Below are positions 54,578 through 64,000 of a DNA stretch of 64,000 nucleotides, piece after piece. Source of the stretch: Palaemon carinicauda (lineage: Eukaryota; Arthropoda; Malacostraca; Decapoda; Palaemonidae). The stretch spans positions 146,361,582 to 146,425,581 of the forward strand of contig NC_090731.1 of NCBI RefSeq assembly GCF_036898095.1, written 5' to 3'. The position numbers and the translations under genes are program-made. Below the pieces are notes generated by a model. It was not told the DNA's origin and made no database searches. It worked only from the letters and a program-made list of their open reading frames with translations. Within the stretch, counting starts at the first letter, position 1. The number at the start of each line of letters is the position of its first letter.

Positions 54578-55204
54578 ATGAATGTCTTGGCGGACGGCCT
54601 CAGCAGAAGAGGACAAGTCATCTCCATGGAGTGGACGTTGCATAAGACTGTGTGCGAGAAGCTATGGATGACATGGGGTCAACCCACCATAGATCTTTTT
54701 GCGACTTCTCTGACAAAGAGGCTCTCGACTTACTGCTTTCCAGTTCCAGATCCAGAGGCAGCCCACATAGACGCTTTCCTGCTGGACTGGTCTCACCTGG
54801 ACGTTTATGCCTTTCCACCTTTCAAGATCCTAAACAAGGTGCTGCAGAAGTTCACCTCTCACGAAGGGACCAGGTTGACATTGGTTGCTCCACTCTGGCC
54901 CGCGAGAGAGTGGTTCACAGAGGTACTTCAATGGCTGGTAGACGTTCCAAGGAGTCTACCTTTAAGGATGGATCTCTTACGGCAGCCCCACGTAAGGAGT
55001 TTTCATCAAAGCCTCCCCGCGCTTCGTCTGACTGCCTTCAGACTATCGAAAGACTCTCAAGAGCTCGAGGATTTTCGAAGGAGGCAGCCAGAGCAATTGC
55101 GAGAGCTAGGAGAGCATCTACCATCAAGTTCTACCAGTCGAAGTGGGAAGTCTTTAGAGACTGGTGCAAGTCATCATCCATTTCCTCTTCCAGTACCTCT
55201 GTAG
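54578..55204 (+). CDS. Methyltransferase-like domain of C2 (open fragment of the RT polyprotein)
   Basis: A 208-codon open remainder: NVLADGLSRRGQVIS (RNase H end), PTIDLFATSLTKRLSTYC, HIDAFLLDW, YAFPPF and APLWPAREWF, ending at 55204. It is no longer attached to RT. It overlaps the recombinase frame from 54931. The internal Met at 54578 is not a conserved start. Confidence 0.65.
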   Translation: MNVLADGLSRRGQVISMEWTLHKTVCEKLWMTWGQPTIDLFATSLTKRLSTYCFPVPDPEAAHIDAFLLDWSHLDVYAFPPFKILNKVLQKFTSHEGTRLTLVAPLWPAREWFTEVLQWLVDVPRSLPLRMDLLRQPHVRSFHQSLPALRLTAFRLSKDSQELEDFRRRQPEQLRELGEHLPSSSTSRSGKSLETGASHHPFPLPVPL

Positions 55205-56103
55205 CCCAAATTGCAGACTTTCTCCTGCATCTGAGAAATGTTCGCTCCCTCTCTGCTCCCACTATTAAGGGCTACAGGAGCATGTTGGCTTCTGTGTTCA
55301 GACATAGAGGCTTAGATCTGTCCAATAATAAAGATCTCCAAGATCTCCTTAAGTCCTTCGAGACCTCTAAGGAGCATCGTATGGCAACTCCTGGATGGAA
55401 CTTAGACGTGGTCCTAAGGTTCCTAATGTCCGACAGGTTTGAGCCATTACATTCAGCCTCCCTGAAGGATCTCACCCTCAAGACGCTTTTCTTAGTGTGC
55501 TTGGCTTCGGCTAAAAGGGTCAGTGAGATCCATGCCTTTAGTAAAAACATCGGCTTTTCTACAGATAAAGCCACATGTTCGCTTCAGCTTGGTTTCTTGG
55601 CCAAAAATGAACTGCCTTCTCGTCCTTGGCCTAAATCTTTTGATATACCTTGCCTATCAGAGATCGTAGGCAACGAGCTTAAAAGAGTACTGTGCCCAGT
55701 CAGAGCTCTTAAGTTTTATTTAGCTCGTACCAGATCCTTACGAGGTGGATCTGAGGCCTTATGGTGCTCAGTTAAGAAGCCCTCATTGCCTATGTCTAAA
55801 AATGCTTTATCGTATTTTATTAGATTTTTAATCCGAGAGGCTCATTCTCACTTAAGTGAAAAAGATCGTTGCTTGCTTAAGGTCAAGACGCACGAAGTAA
55901 GAGCGATAGCAACTACCGTGGCCTTTAAGCAAAACAGATCTCTGCGAAGTATTATGGACGCGACCTTTTGGAGGAGCAAGTCGGTGTTCGCTTCATTTTA
56001 CTTAAAAGACGTCCAGACTCTTTATGAGGACTGCTACACACTGGGTCCATTCGTTGCAGCGAGTGCAGTAGTGGGTGAGGGTTCTACCACTACATTCCCT
56101 TAA
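54931..56103 (+). CDS. Tyrosine recombinase of C2, 390 aa, open
   Basis: Same 390-residue length as in C3, starting at the conserved Met in TSMAGRRSK. Core-binding domain CLQTIERLSRARGFSKEAA and TIKGYRSMLASVFRHRG. Catalytic Arg in SAKRVSEIH (about 55510), HxxR in THEVRAIAT (about 55890), nucleophile Tyr in ASFYLKDV (about 55998). The frame is uninterrupted although gag and RT are deleted. The same frame is open upstream to 54652. Could in principle act in trans on family-C ends; activity is untested. Confidence 0.88.
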   Translation: MAGRRSKESTFKDGSLTAAPRKEFSSKPPRASSDCLQTIERLSRARGFSKEAARAIARARRASTIKFYQSKWEVFRDWCKSSSISSSSTSVAQIADFLLHLRNVRSLSAPTIKGYRSMLASVFRHRGLDLSNNKDLQDLLKSFETSKEHRMATPGWNLDVVLRFLMSDRFEPLHSASLKDLTLKTLFLVCLASAKRVSEIHAFSKNIGFSTDKATCSLQLGFLAKNELPSRPWPKSFDIPCLSEIVGNELKRVLCPVRALKFYLARTRSLRGGSEALWCSVKKPSLPMSKNALSYFIRFLIREAHSHLSEKDRCLLKVKTHEVRAIATTVAFKQNRSLRSIMDATFWRSKSVFASFYLKDVQTLYEDCYTLGPFVAASAVVGEGSTTTFP

Positions 56104-56494
56104 TTCCAATATCCTTTTAATCTTCTCTTGAAATGTTTTTAATCTTGTTTTGGGTTGTACGGAAGGCTGAGAAGCCTTTCGCATCCTTTTTGATTTGGCG
56201 GGTGGTCAAATGTCGTTTCTTGAGAGCGCCCAGATTAAGGGTTTTGATAAGGTCCTGTTGTATGGGTGGTCGCCCTGGATACAACAGCTCCTGGGAGTCT
56301 TTCAGCATCCTGAGAGGATGGCTGGGCTTTGTGAGGAAAGCGGACTAATAAGGCAGAGTAATCGTCAGAGTCAGCTTCCTTACCAGGTACCTATATTTAT
56401 TTGGGTTTTGTTATGATATAACTGTCAAAAACTCTAAGCATATACGCCTTTATTGTATTAATACTGGTCTCTACCCACCACCATGGGTGTGAAT
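56104..56494 (+). other. 3' untranslated segment of C2
   Basis: Closely matches the C1 3' segment (14937-15324). No gene. Confidence 0.75.
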
Positions 56495-56590
56495 CAGCTA
56501 TTATATATTCACCGGCTAAGTTTAATATTTAAAAATGATATTTTGATTATAAAATAAATTTTTAAATATACTTACCCGGTGAATATATAA
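56495..56590. repeat. ICR of C2
   Basis: TATATATTCACCGGCTAAG...CTTACCCGGTGAATATATA near-palindrome representing fused right and left ends. Confidence 0.88.
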
Positions 56591-56633
56591 ATTAAAGGCC
56601 CTCCCTTCCTCCCCGATAGAGACCTAGGGGACT

Positions 56634-56826
56634 GAGAAGAACTGGAGCTGTTTACAAGTATATGCGGTATCTGGCCGATAGTCGGCGCTGGTGGGCACAC
56701 CCGCAACCTTCATGGCGATCGCTCGCGAGTTTTTGGAATCTGTCGAGCCGTCGGAGACGTCAGCTATTATATATTCACCGGGTAAGTATATTCAAAAATT
56801 TATTTTATAATCAAAATATCATTTTT
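56634..56826. repeat. Right inverted terminal repeat of C2
   Basis: Inverse of 43183-43348, with the outer extension ending in a T-run at about 56826. Family-A sequence (A3) resumes immediately after. Confidence 0.88.
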
Positions 56827-56959
56827 TCAAACTCTGTTCGACAAGGAGAAATACGGTCAAACAAGCAGTTAGTCCACAGGACTTCCTGGGTACGTTTGAC
56901 CACTAGGACTCTTACTCTTAGATTCCAGAATTCTGTCATCGAGGAAGTATCTTCCACCA

Positions 56960-58330
56960 TCTAGCAGTTCTCATGAGAAGTTTGTCAGGATCGGCATCGT
57001 TCTCTGAAGACTTCAGTACGACGGACTGATCCTAACAGACTCAGTAGCTGACCTTCGATACTACAAGTTTACCGAGATCAGAGGATTGAAGTAAATCTCG
57101 AGAAATACCCCGGCTTCCTTATTGGAAACGAGTACCCTTGGATACGTTCATCGTCGTCATGCAGAATTTTTTTTCGCAGATCGACATGATCTTAGGAGGA
57201 GGATGACAGGAATCTTCCCTCTACGAGACACACTTTCAGCCAGCAGTGGTTACGTCTCTTGAGTCATCGTTTCACTTGAGTTCATCAAGCTCGCATTGGA
57301 TTCCTTTGAATCCAGCCTCTTCTGCGGCACGAATAGGAGCAGGAGTAGGATCCTCCCTATTTTTTGGGTCTCCATGACACCCGATCAGGAGACGGACCTG
57401 AGAAGACAGTTGACAAATGGAATATTCACCGAAGAGTCGATCTCCTGAGTCCTTCCCCGGATTGAACTCTCCTTCCAGATGCATTAAAGTAGGGGGTGGG
57501 TGGCCATGTTGTACAAATTTGCCTCCGGGCTCTGGTTAGAATCCAAACAGTACCATCTCTCATACCTCCCAGAGATGAGGGCAACCATCCTACGGACAAG
57601 GGGTACCGTAACCCCCCTTCAAGGAAAACTCGTATTTGAGCTCCAGCTCATTTCTTAGACAACACCCGATGCCAACCTTCAACTTGAGCTAGAACTCGTG
57701 GATGGGAAACAGAGTGCGGCCAAAAGGATCACATCTAGGTGCTGAAAATCTCCTGTCCGAGAATCCCTCCAACCACTGGTCAATGATCTTGATTGTGGGA
57801 AGAATCTCCGACTACAGCAGCAGATGTTGATCATCCCTTTCCCTTCCGTGGAAGACTTCCCTCACCAATTGGAATCCCATTCAGAGGATTCTTCTAGTAA
57901 AGAGAGATTCATCCACTCCCCTGCCGAGGGAGTAGTCCCTCCACCAGCCACTGTGCAGCAATCTTCCTTCTTGCTGGAAGGATCGGCGACAGCGGCAGAA
58001 AACTGTGGTTGATTTTCCTATCTGCGAGAGAATCTCCTTTTCCCGATTGGTCTTCCCTCCAGAGGATTCCTCCAACAGGAATTGGATTCATCCATTCTCT
58101 GCTATTTCTCTTCAGAGCAGGCCTCTTCATCAGCAGTCTTGTCTTAGAAGACTCGTCTCACCTACTGATGTAGATACTGAGAGCTCCTACAGGAATTGGA
58201 TTCATCCATCCTTCGCCCTTGCTCTTCGGGAACAGGCCATCAAACTCATATTGCCAGCAAGACTCATCTTGCCCTGCAGACTCGTCTCGCCAGCAAGATT
58301 CGTCTTTCCCATCAGAATCCTCACACCCAG
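56960..58330 (+). pseudogene. RT / RNase H / methyltransferase-like remnant of A3
   Basis: Near 56990-57130 the sequence parallels the A1 RT from RIGIRLLHYLDDW to MVNLEKSS, but with frame changes and without an intact YLDD. The segment near 57440-57560 parallels the RNase H part (TSGLWLES region). Beyond that it is rich in short repeats (GACTCGTCTCGCCAGCAAG type, 58060-58320) and no catalytic motif survives. Confidence 0.55.
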
Positions 58331-59390
58331 TTTACTCTTCTGCAACTCCCGACGGAGATCTCGAGAGAACCCCCTCAGCGACTCTTAACAGCCATATGTG
58401 AACATCTTTCACAAAGCAATATCTTTGCTGCATCTTCACACCTGGAGACTATCCAGCTCCTCCTCTCTCAGAGAGTCTCTTCCGCAACAGGTTGCAAAGA
58501 GGATGTCTGGATACCTGTGTAGATCTTCGGCTTCGGCCAGGCTAAGTGGAATGCGTTGCTTTCATGGAAAGGGTATCCCTCCCGTCGATGTCACCATGCC
58601 AGCATTAGGTGAGTTCCTGGAGTACCTTCAGGAGGAAAGCTTCTCTTGGTCTCGGCAATGAAAGGCCACCGCTAGTCCTTGAGCCTTGCCTTCAGACCGA
58701 AAGGAATTAACCTTTCCTCCATGTCAGCATCGCCCCTCCTCATACAGAGTTTCGAGCCTATAGAATCTTAGTCCGAAAGTAGATCTCGATTCAGGACTCC
58801 AAGCAGTAGATGTTCACGTGACCTTGATTACAGGTCTCCCGCTCATGTTGGCTTCGGGCAAGAGAGTCAGCAAACCCCATGGGATATCCTTAATGTCTCT
58901 CATTCACGACAATGGGCTAGGTAGTGCTCGACCTCGTTTCTAGCAGCTCAGATCCCTGAATTCGAACCCTTCAGTCTGGGAGTCTTTCACAGCATGACCA
59001 ATAATCCAGATCAACAGTTACTTGCCAAAGAGAAAATGCAGGCCCTACCTCAAGGAAACTATAAGAGCTCACCCCTAAGTGTCATCATTCTTTGTCAGCT
59101 GAGGGAAAGTCAAGAGAATTATCACCAAGAACACGTTCTCGACTTGGATTCGCAAGGTCATGGACCAAGCATCGAATCCTCATCCTTCTCCTCATAGAAG
59201 AGATCAAAGCTCATAACATTAGGGGCAAGAATACGCCCTAGTGTTTATAAGACTACTTTGTGACGCAAGCCTTGTCAGCGGGCGTGTAGAAGCGTCAAAT
59301 GACCTTCACCGCCCACTCCCTGCAAGACGTGACACAAAGGAACATGGAGACATTCTCCATGGATCCTGTGGTAGCTACACAATAAATGGT
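58331..59390 (+). pseudogene. Tyrosine recombinase remnant of A3
   Basis: Starts near SHLETIQLLLSQR (58435), with KRMSGYLCRSSASA as in A2. The first-Arg region appears as ASGKRVSKPHG-like sequence near 58855, and the Tyr region near 59300 encodes a degraded TAHSLQDVT (His-Ser in place of His-Tyr). Many indels. Its 3' end is duplicated in tandem. Confidence 0.65.
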
Positions 59391-60253
59391 TTTAAAACCT
59401 CAGGCTCCTTGATGGAAAAGTAGCAGATGAGGGAGGGTAGAGTTTAACCATGGTTAAGTCTGGGATGAATGACAGAGAATGACTGGCTCTTTCTTTCATA
59501 TTCCACCCTGTGGAGTAACAACACCTACGGTACTCTACAATGGAGACCTCTACTGTCTGCAGGTAAAACCATTTTCCTTGTGTAACTTGTTACAGTATAG
59601 ATAGCTATACTCATTACGTCCCCATACCCCTTGGCGAGGGGGGATTTGTTAACGTCCATGGTACCCTCTAAAGAGTCCGATGACTAGCAGAATTCTTACT
59701 TGGATTCGCAAGGTCATGGACCAAGCATCGAATCCTCATCCTTCTCCTCATAGAAGAGATCAAAGCTCATAACATTAGGGGCAAGAATACGCCCTAGTGT
59801 TTATAAGACTACTTTGTGACGCAAGCCTTGTCAGCGGGCGTGTAGAAGCGTCAAATGACCTTCACCGCCCACTCCCTGCAAGACGTGACACAAAGGAACA
59901 TGGAGACATTCTCCATGGATCCTGTGGTAGCTACACAATAAATGGTTTTAAAACCTCAGGCTCCTTGATGGAAAAGTAGCAGATGAGGGAGGGTAGAGTT
60001 TAACCATGGTTAAGTCTGGGATGAATGACAGAGAATGACTGGCTCTTTCTTTCATATTCCACCCTGTGGAGTAACAACACTTACGGTACTCTACAATGGA
60101 GACCTCTACTGTCTGCAGGTAAAACCATTTTCCTTGTGTAACTTGTTACAGTATAGATAGCTATACTCATTACGTCCCCATACCCCTTGGCGAGGGGGGA
60201 TTTGTTAACGTCCATGGTACCCTCTAAAGAGTCCGATGACTAGGAGAATTCTT
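59142..60253 (+). repeat. 556-bp tandem duplication at the 3' end of A3
   Basis: Copy 1 is 59142-59697 and copy 2 is 59698-60253, followed by a third ACTTGGA start. I see only two base differences (CACCTACGG/CACTTACGG and AGCAG/AGGAG). The identical 60-codon frames at 59241 and 59797 come from this duplication and are not genes. Confidence 0.93.
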
Positions 60254-60444
60254 ACTTGGACCATTCACAGTGCTAGTATCACAAGCACAGAGCTTGCGTA
60301 GGCCACGAACCATGCATGGCACAGTTTTAGTGAGGTGTAGGGTTTCCAGCAATTGTGTTCAAAACACAAAGGGAAAAACCCTGGGTCAAGGCCAAAAAGA
60401 CAGTTAGCACGGACTTACATCCTCCTAAAGGGATGGACATCCCC

Positions 60445-60795
60445 TATAAATAGCGTTGGTTTGTAGTATTGATGGAACAAATGACAAATTTGGAAGTAAT
60501 TTTTATTTTTCCTAACAATACAAACTTGTAGCTATTTATACAGATTGGCCCCCAGCACCAGTCCCCCCTTGAAGTCCTACCTCCAAGCAAAGTTGGTTCA
60601 CAGTCCAGTCATGTGAGTGAGAAGGGTAACTACTACTCCCACACCCCCCACCCTGCTAACTAATGGGTGGGTGGTTAACCCTCACTAAAAATCTAATGGC
60701 TCGTCTTTCAGCTTCACCAAAAGTAATTTCCCCAATAAATAGCTACAGGTTTGTATCATTAGGAAAAATATAAATTGCTTCCAAATTTGTAATTT
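60445..60795. repeat. ICR and right inverted terminal repeat of A3
   Basis: CCTATAAATAGCGTTGG...TAGCTATTTATACAG is the ICR. CTAATGGGTGGGTGGTTAACC to AGCTACAGGTTTGTATC forms the terminal repeat, matching A2 with divergence. Confidence 0.7.
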
Positions 60796-61477
60796 TGAAG
60801 TTGAATATGCCAGTTGTTCTAATGGATAACCCTAAGAGGTAACTATGTATCAAATTAATTATCAAGAGATGGGTTATGACGTGAAGGTTAAGAACATTTG
60901 AAGTAAAGGTATTTTACTTTTCTTTCAGATCCATTTCATTACCTGCACATATGAAACTTAAAAGCCAAAGCCAATGAACAGAAGATTTTCTAGCGGACAA
61001 CCCGATTGCCCTGATAATATGGGAAGGAGATGGAAGCTAAAGGAATTCTGATGGCACAAGATTAAATTATTTATATCCTAATCAAAGCTGAAAATATGGA
61101 CGGAGGCTATAATATTTAACTGAAACCAGTTTAAAGATAAGTTAAAATTATCAACCTTTAAATTTTTTCTTTAGGTGTTAAAATTATCAACCTTTAAATT
61201 TTTTCTTTAGAAGTTTACACCTCAGGTTACATAGCAGGCAATAAATATCTATGGATGGTAGCATATATACAGTGTGCAATATAGTATTGAGCATATACTA
61301 TCTGGAAAAGTACAGTATCTCAGAAATTCTCTTGAAAATGCGATTGTTCTCAAATTAATTTTTGGTTAGATGGTCATAGATTTTGTCATTGCTATATATT
61401 ATAGATTTTATGACTATACTATCTTGTCATTTTAGATATACAAATATATCATATAAAAGGTAAATTCTCAAAAACTC
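60796..61477. other. AT-rich spacer with a 36-bp direct repeat
   Basis: No gene. GTTAAAATTATCAACC...TTCTTTAG is repeated with period 36 at 61141-61176 and 61177-61210. Confidence 0.6.
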
Positions 61478-61500
61478 NNNNNNNNNNNNNNNNNNNNNNN
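61478..61500. other. Assembly gap, 23 N
   Basis: 23 consecutive N directly beside a TA microsatellite, a typical assembly problem site. Confidence 0.97.
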
Positions 61501-61512
61501 AGCCACGTGGTT

Positions 61513-61513
<1 letters not shown>

Positions 61514-61573
<60 letters not shown>
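61514..61573. repeat. (TA)n tract, probable 3' tail of the adjacent LINE
   Basis: About 60 bases of TA. It lies at the 3' side of the minus-strand LINE, where RTE-type elements often end in short tandem repeats. Confidence 0.8.
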
Positions 61574-61581
<8 letters not shown>

Positions 61582-61851
61582 TATTCAGTATATATATCCA
61601 TCCATATACCAAAGGCACTTCCCCCAATTTTGGGGGGTAGCCGACATCAACAAGAACAAAACAAAATAAGGGGACCTCTACTCTCTATGTTCCTCCAGCC
61701 TAACCAGGGACTCAGCCGAGTTCAGCTGGTACTGCTAGGGTGCCACAGCCCAACCTCCCACATTTCCACCACAGATGAATCTTCATACTGCTGAGTCCCC
61801 TACTGCTGCTACCTCCGCGGTCATCTAAGGCACCGGAGGAAGCAGCAGGGC

Positions 61852-63021
61852 CTACCGGAACTGCGTCACAATCGCTCGCCATTCATTCCTATTTCTAGCA
61901 CGCTCTCTTGCCTCTCTCACATCTATCCTCCTATCACCCAGAGCTTTCTTCACACCATCCATCCACCCAAACCTTGGCCTTCCTCTTGTACTTCTCCCAT
62001 CAACTCTTGCATTCATCACCTTCTTTAGCAGACAGCCATTCTCCATTCTCTCAACATGGCCAAACCACCTCAACACATTCATATCCACTCTAGCCGCTAA
62101 CTCATTTCTTACACCCGTTCTCTCCCTCACCACCTCGTTCCTGACCCTATCTACTCGAGATACACCAGCCATACTCCTCAGACACTTCATCTCAAACACA
62201 TTCAATTTCTGTCTCTCCATGACTTTCATTCCCCACAACTCCGATCCATACATCACAGTTGGTACAATCACTTTCTCATACAGAACTCTCTTTACATTCA
62301 TGCCCAACCCTCTATTTTTTACTACTCCCTTAACTGCCCCCAACACTTTGCAACCTTCATTCACTCTCTGACGTACATCTGCTTCCACTCCACCATTTGC
62401 TGCAACAACAGACCCCAAGTACTTAAACTGATCCACCTCCTCAAGTAACTCTCCATTCAACATGACATTCAACCTTGCACCACCTTCCCTTCTCGTACAT
62501 CTCATAACCTTACTCTTACCCACATTAACTCTCAACTTCCTTCTCTCACACACCCTTCCAAATTCTGTCACTAGTCGGTCAAGCTTCTCTTCTGTGTCTG
62601 CTACCAGTACAGTATCATCCGCAAACAACAACTGATTTACCTCCCATTGATGATCATTCTCGTCTACCAGTTTTAATCCTCGTCCAAGCACTCGAGCATT
62701 CACCTCTCTCACCACTCCATCAACATACAAGTTAAACAACCACGGCGACATCACACATCCCTGTCTCAGCCCCACTCTCACCGGAAACCAATCGCTCACT
62801 TCATTTCCTATTCTAACACATGCTTTACTACCTTTGTAGAAACTTTTCACTGCTTGCAACAACCTTCCACCAACTCCATATAACCTCATCACATTCCACA
62901 TTGCTTCCCTATCAACTCTATCATATGCTTTCTCCAGATCCATAAACGCAACATACACCTCCTTACCTTTTGCTAAATATTTCTCGCATATCTGCCTAAC
63001 TGTAAAATCTGATTCATACAA
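61852..63021 (-). pseudogene. LINE RT, palm and C-terminal part
   Basis: 389 codons. Palm motif A AFMDLEKAYDRVDRE, motif B GLRQGCVMSPWLFNLYVDG, and motif C FADD (62614-62625, QLLFADDTVLVAD), the active-site pair needed for target-primed reverse transcription. After the thumb come LRWFGHVERM and RGRPRFGWMDGVKKAL, common near the C-terminus of RTE-like ORFs. The frame is clean to its stop at 61852; the only visible lesion in the window is the shift at about 63010-63025. Confidence 0.82.
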
Positions 63022-63998
63022 CCCCTACCTCTTCTAAAACCCCCCTGTACTTCCCAGATTGCATTCTCTGTTTTATCCTTAATCCTATTAATCAGTACTC
63101 TACCATACACTTTTCCAACTACACTCAACAAACTAATACCTCTTGAATTACAACACTCATGCACATCTCCCTTACCCTTATATAGTGGTACAATACATGC
63201 ACAGACCCAATCTACTGGTACCATTGACAACACAAAACACACATTAAACAATCTCACCAACCATTCAATTACAGTCACACCCCCTTCCTTCAACATTTCA
63301 GCTTTCACACCATCCATACCAGATGCTTTTCCTACTCTCGTTTCATCTAGTGCTCTCCTCACTTCCTCTATTGTAATCTCTCTCTCATTCTCATCTCCCA
63401 TCACTGGCACCTCAACACCTGGAACAGCAATTATCTCTGCCTCCCTATCATCCTCAACATTCAGCAAACTTTCAAAATATTCCGCCCACCTTTTCCTTGC
63501 CTCCTCTCCTTTTAACAACCTTCCATTTCCATCTTTCACTGTCTCTTCAATTCTTGTGCCGGCCTTTCTTACTCTCTTCACTTCTTTCCAAAACTTCTTC
63601 TTATTCTCTTCATATGACTGACCCAGTCCCTGACCCCACCTCAGGTCAGCTGCCCTCTTTGCCTCACGTACCTTGCGCTTTACTTCCACCTTTTTCTCTC
63701 TATATTTTTCATACTTCTCTATACTATTACTCTGCAGCCATTCTTCAAAAGCCCTCTTTTTCTCTTCCACTTTTACCTTCACTCCTTCATTCCACCATTC
63801 ACTGCCCTTCCTCATGCTGCCTCCAACAACCTTCTTGCCACATACATCACTTGCAATCCCAACAAAATTTTCTTTTGCTAACTTCCACTCCTCCTCTAAA
63901 TTACCAGTTTCTCTTACTCTCACCTCGTCATATGCCATTTTCAACCTTTCCTGATATTTACTTTTTACCCCAGGTTTTATTAGCTCTTCAACCCTCAC
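62990..63998 (-). pseudogene. LINE RT, N-terminal part (fingers), continuing off the window
   Basis: Frame from the window edge to about 62973. It has a Lys/Glu-rich linker, then RT motifs GKASGMDGVKAEMLK, CACIVPLYKGKGDVHECCNS and AIWEVQGGFRRGRGC, characteristic of LINE fingers. After GC near 63025 the reading must shift one base to enter the palm frame, so the copy carries a frameshift. The upstream endonuclease domain expected for this family is outside the window. Confidence 0.78.
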
Positions 63999-64000
63999 TA

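Larger units (their letters stand above)
56828..60795 (+). mobile_element. DIRS copy A3 (family A), right part, heavily decayed
   Basis: Continuation of 42176-43182 beyond C2. Contains RT, RNase H, methyltransferase-like and recombinase remnants, a 556-bp tandem duplication, an ICR and a right terminal repeat related to A2. It is the oldest of the A copies by visible decay. Confidence 0.7.
61600..64000 (-). mobile_element. RTE-like non-LTR retrotransposon (LINE), 3' part
   Basis: RT domain and C-terminal region on the minus strand, a 3' untranslated region at about 61600-61851, and a TA-rich tail. The endonuclease and 5' end lie beyond the window. The RTE-type assignment is from the overall look of the RT and the WFGHVERM/RGRP C-terminus; CR1-like or related clades are possible. 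Confidence 0.75.

Noticed and set aside
59241..59979. Two identical 60-codon frames
   Set aside because: Products of the 556-bp tandem duplication over a decayed recombinase end.

Overview
The window is a eukaryotic, transposon-dominated stretch with no prokaryotic features. It most likely comes from a decapod crustacean. Three things support this: (i) at least eight copies of DIRS1-like tyrosine-recombinase retrotransposons, a group documented as abundant in Decapoda; (ii) two dispersed non-coding repeats, near 4498-4760 and 29320-29480, that I recognise from memory as common in shrimp and prawn sequence; (iii) many AT and CT microsatellites. The species cannot be given. Two N gaps (37945-38444 and 61478-61500) show this is a draft scaffold.

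Layout. 1-2460: gag and protease of a Ty3/Gypsy-like LTR retrotransposon on the minus strand, cut by the window edge. 3738-8711: decayed family-B DIRS fragments. 9024-15658: C1, a nearly full-length family-C DIRS copy. 15658-21993: A1, family A, abutting C1 end to end and truncated on its right. 21994-28585: B1, family B, left terminus missing. 28586-35034: mostly AT-rich non-coding DNA with one convincing host-gene terminal exon (29981-30109). 35035-37944: a decayed hAT (ZBED-type) DNA transposon, then a gap. 38445-41688: A2, the right half of a family-A copy. 42176-60795: a three-level nest. A decayed family-A copy (A3) is split by C2 (43183-56826), and inside C2 lies C3 (43887-50394), with a short Tc1/mariner-pogo-like non-autonomous element (50600-51328) nearby. 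61600-64000: the reverse-transcriptase part of an RTE-like LINE on the minus strand.

How the DIRS parts work together. Each family has a gag-like protein with an N-terminal Cys/His cluster, then reverse transcriptase (RT), RNase H, a Dam-methyltransferase-like domain with an FPPF motif, and a tyrosine recombinase (YR) that integrates a circular DNA intermediate. The ends are inverted repeats. An internal complementary region (ICR) near the 3' end fuses copies of both extremities, as expected for DIRS1-type replication through a circle. Families B and C keep YR in a separate overlapping frame. Family A appears to have carried RT-RNase H-methyltransferase-YR in one frame. C3 has all three reading frames open and, by eye, identical terminal repeats, so it is the best candidate for a young, possibly active element. 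All eight DIRS copies lie on the plus strand.

Limits: domain calls come from reading motifs, not from searches. Clade names for the LTR element and LINE, the protein encoded by the exon at 29981, and the taxon are inferences.
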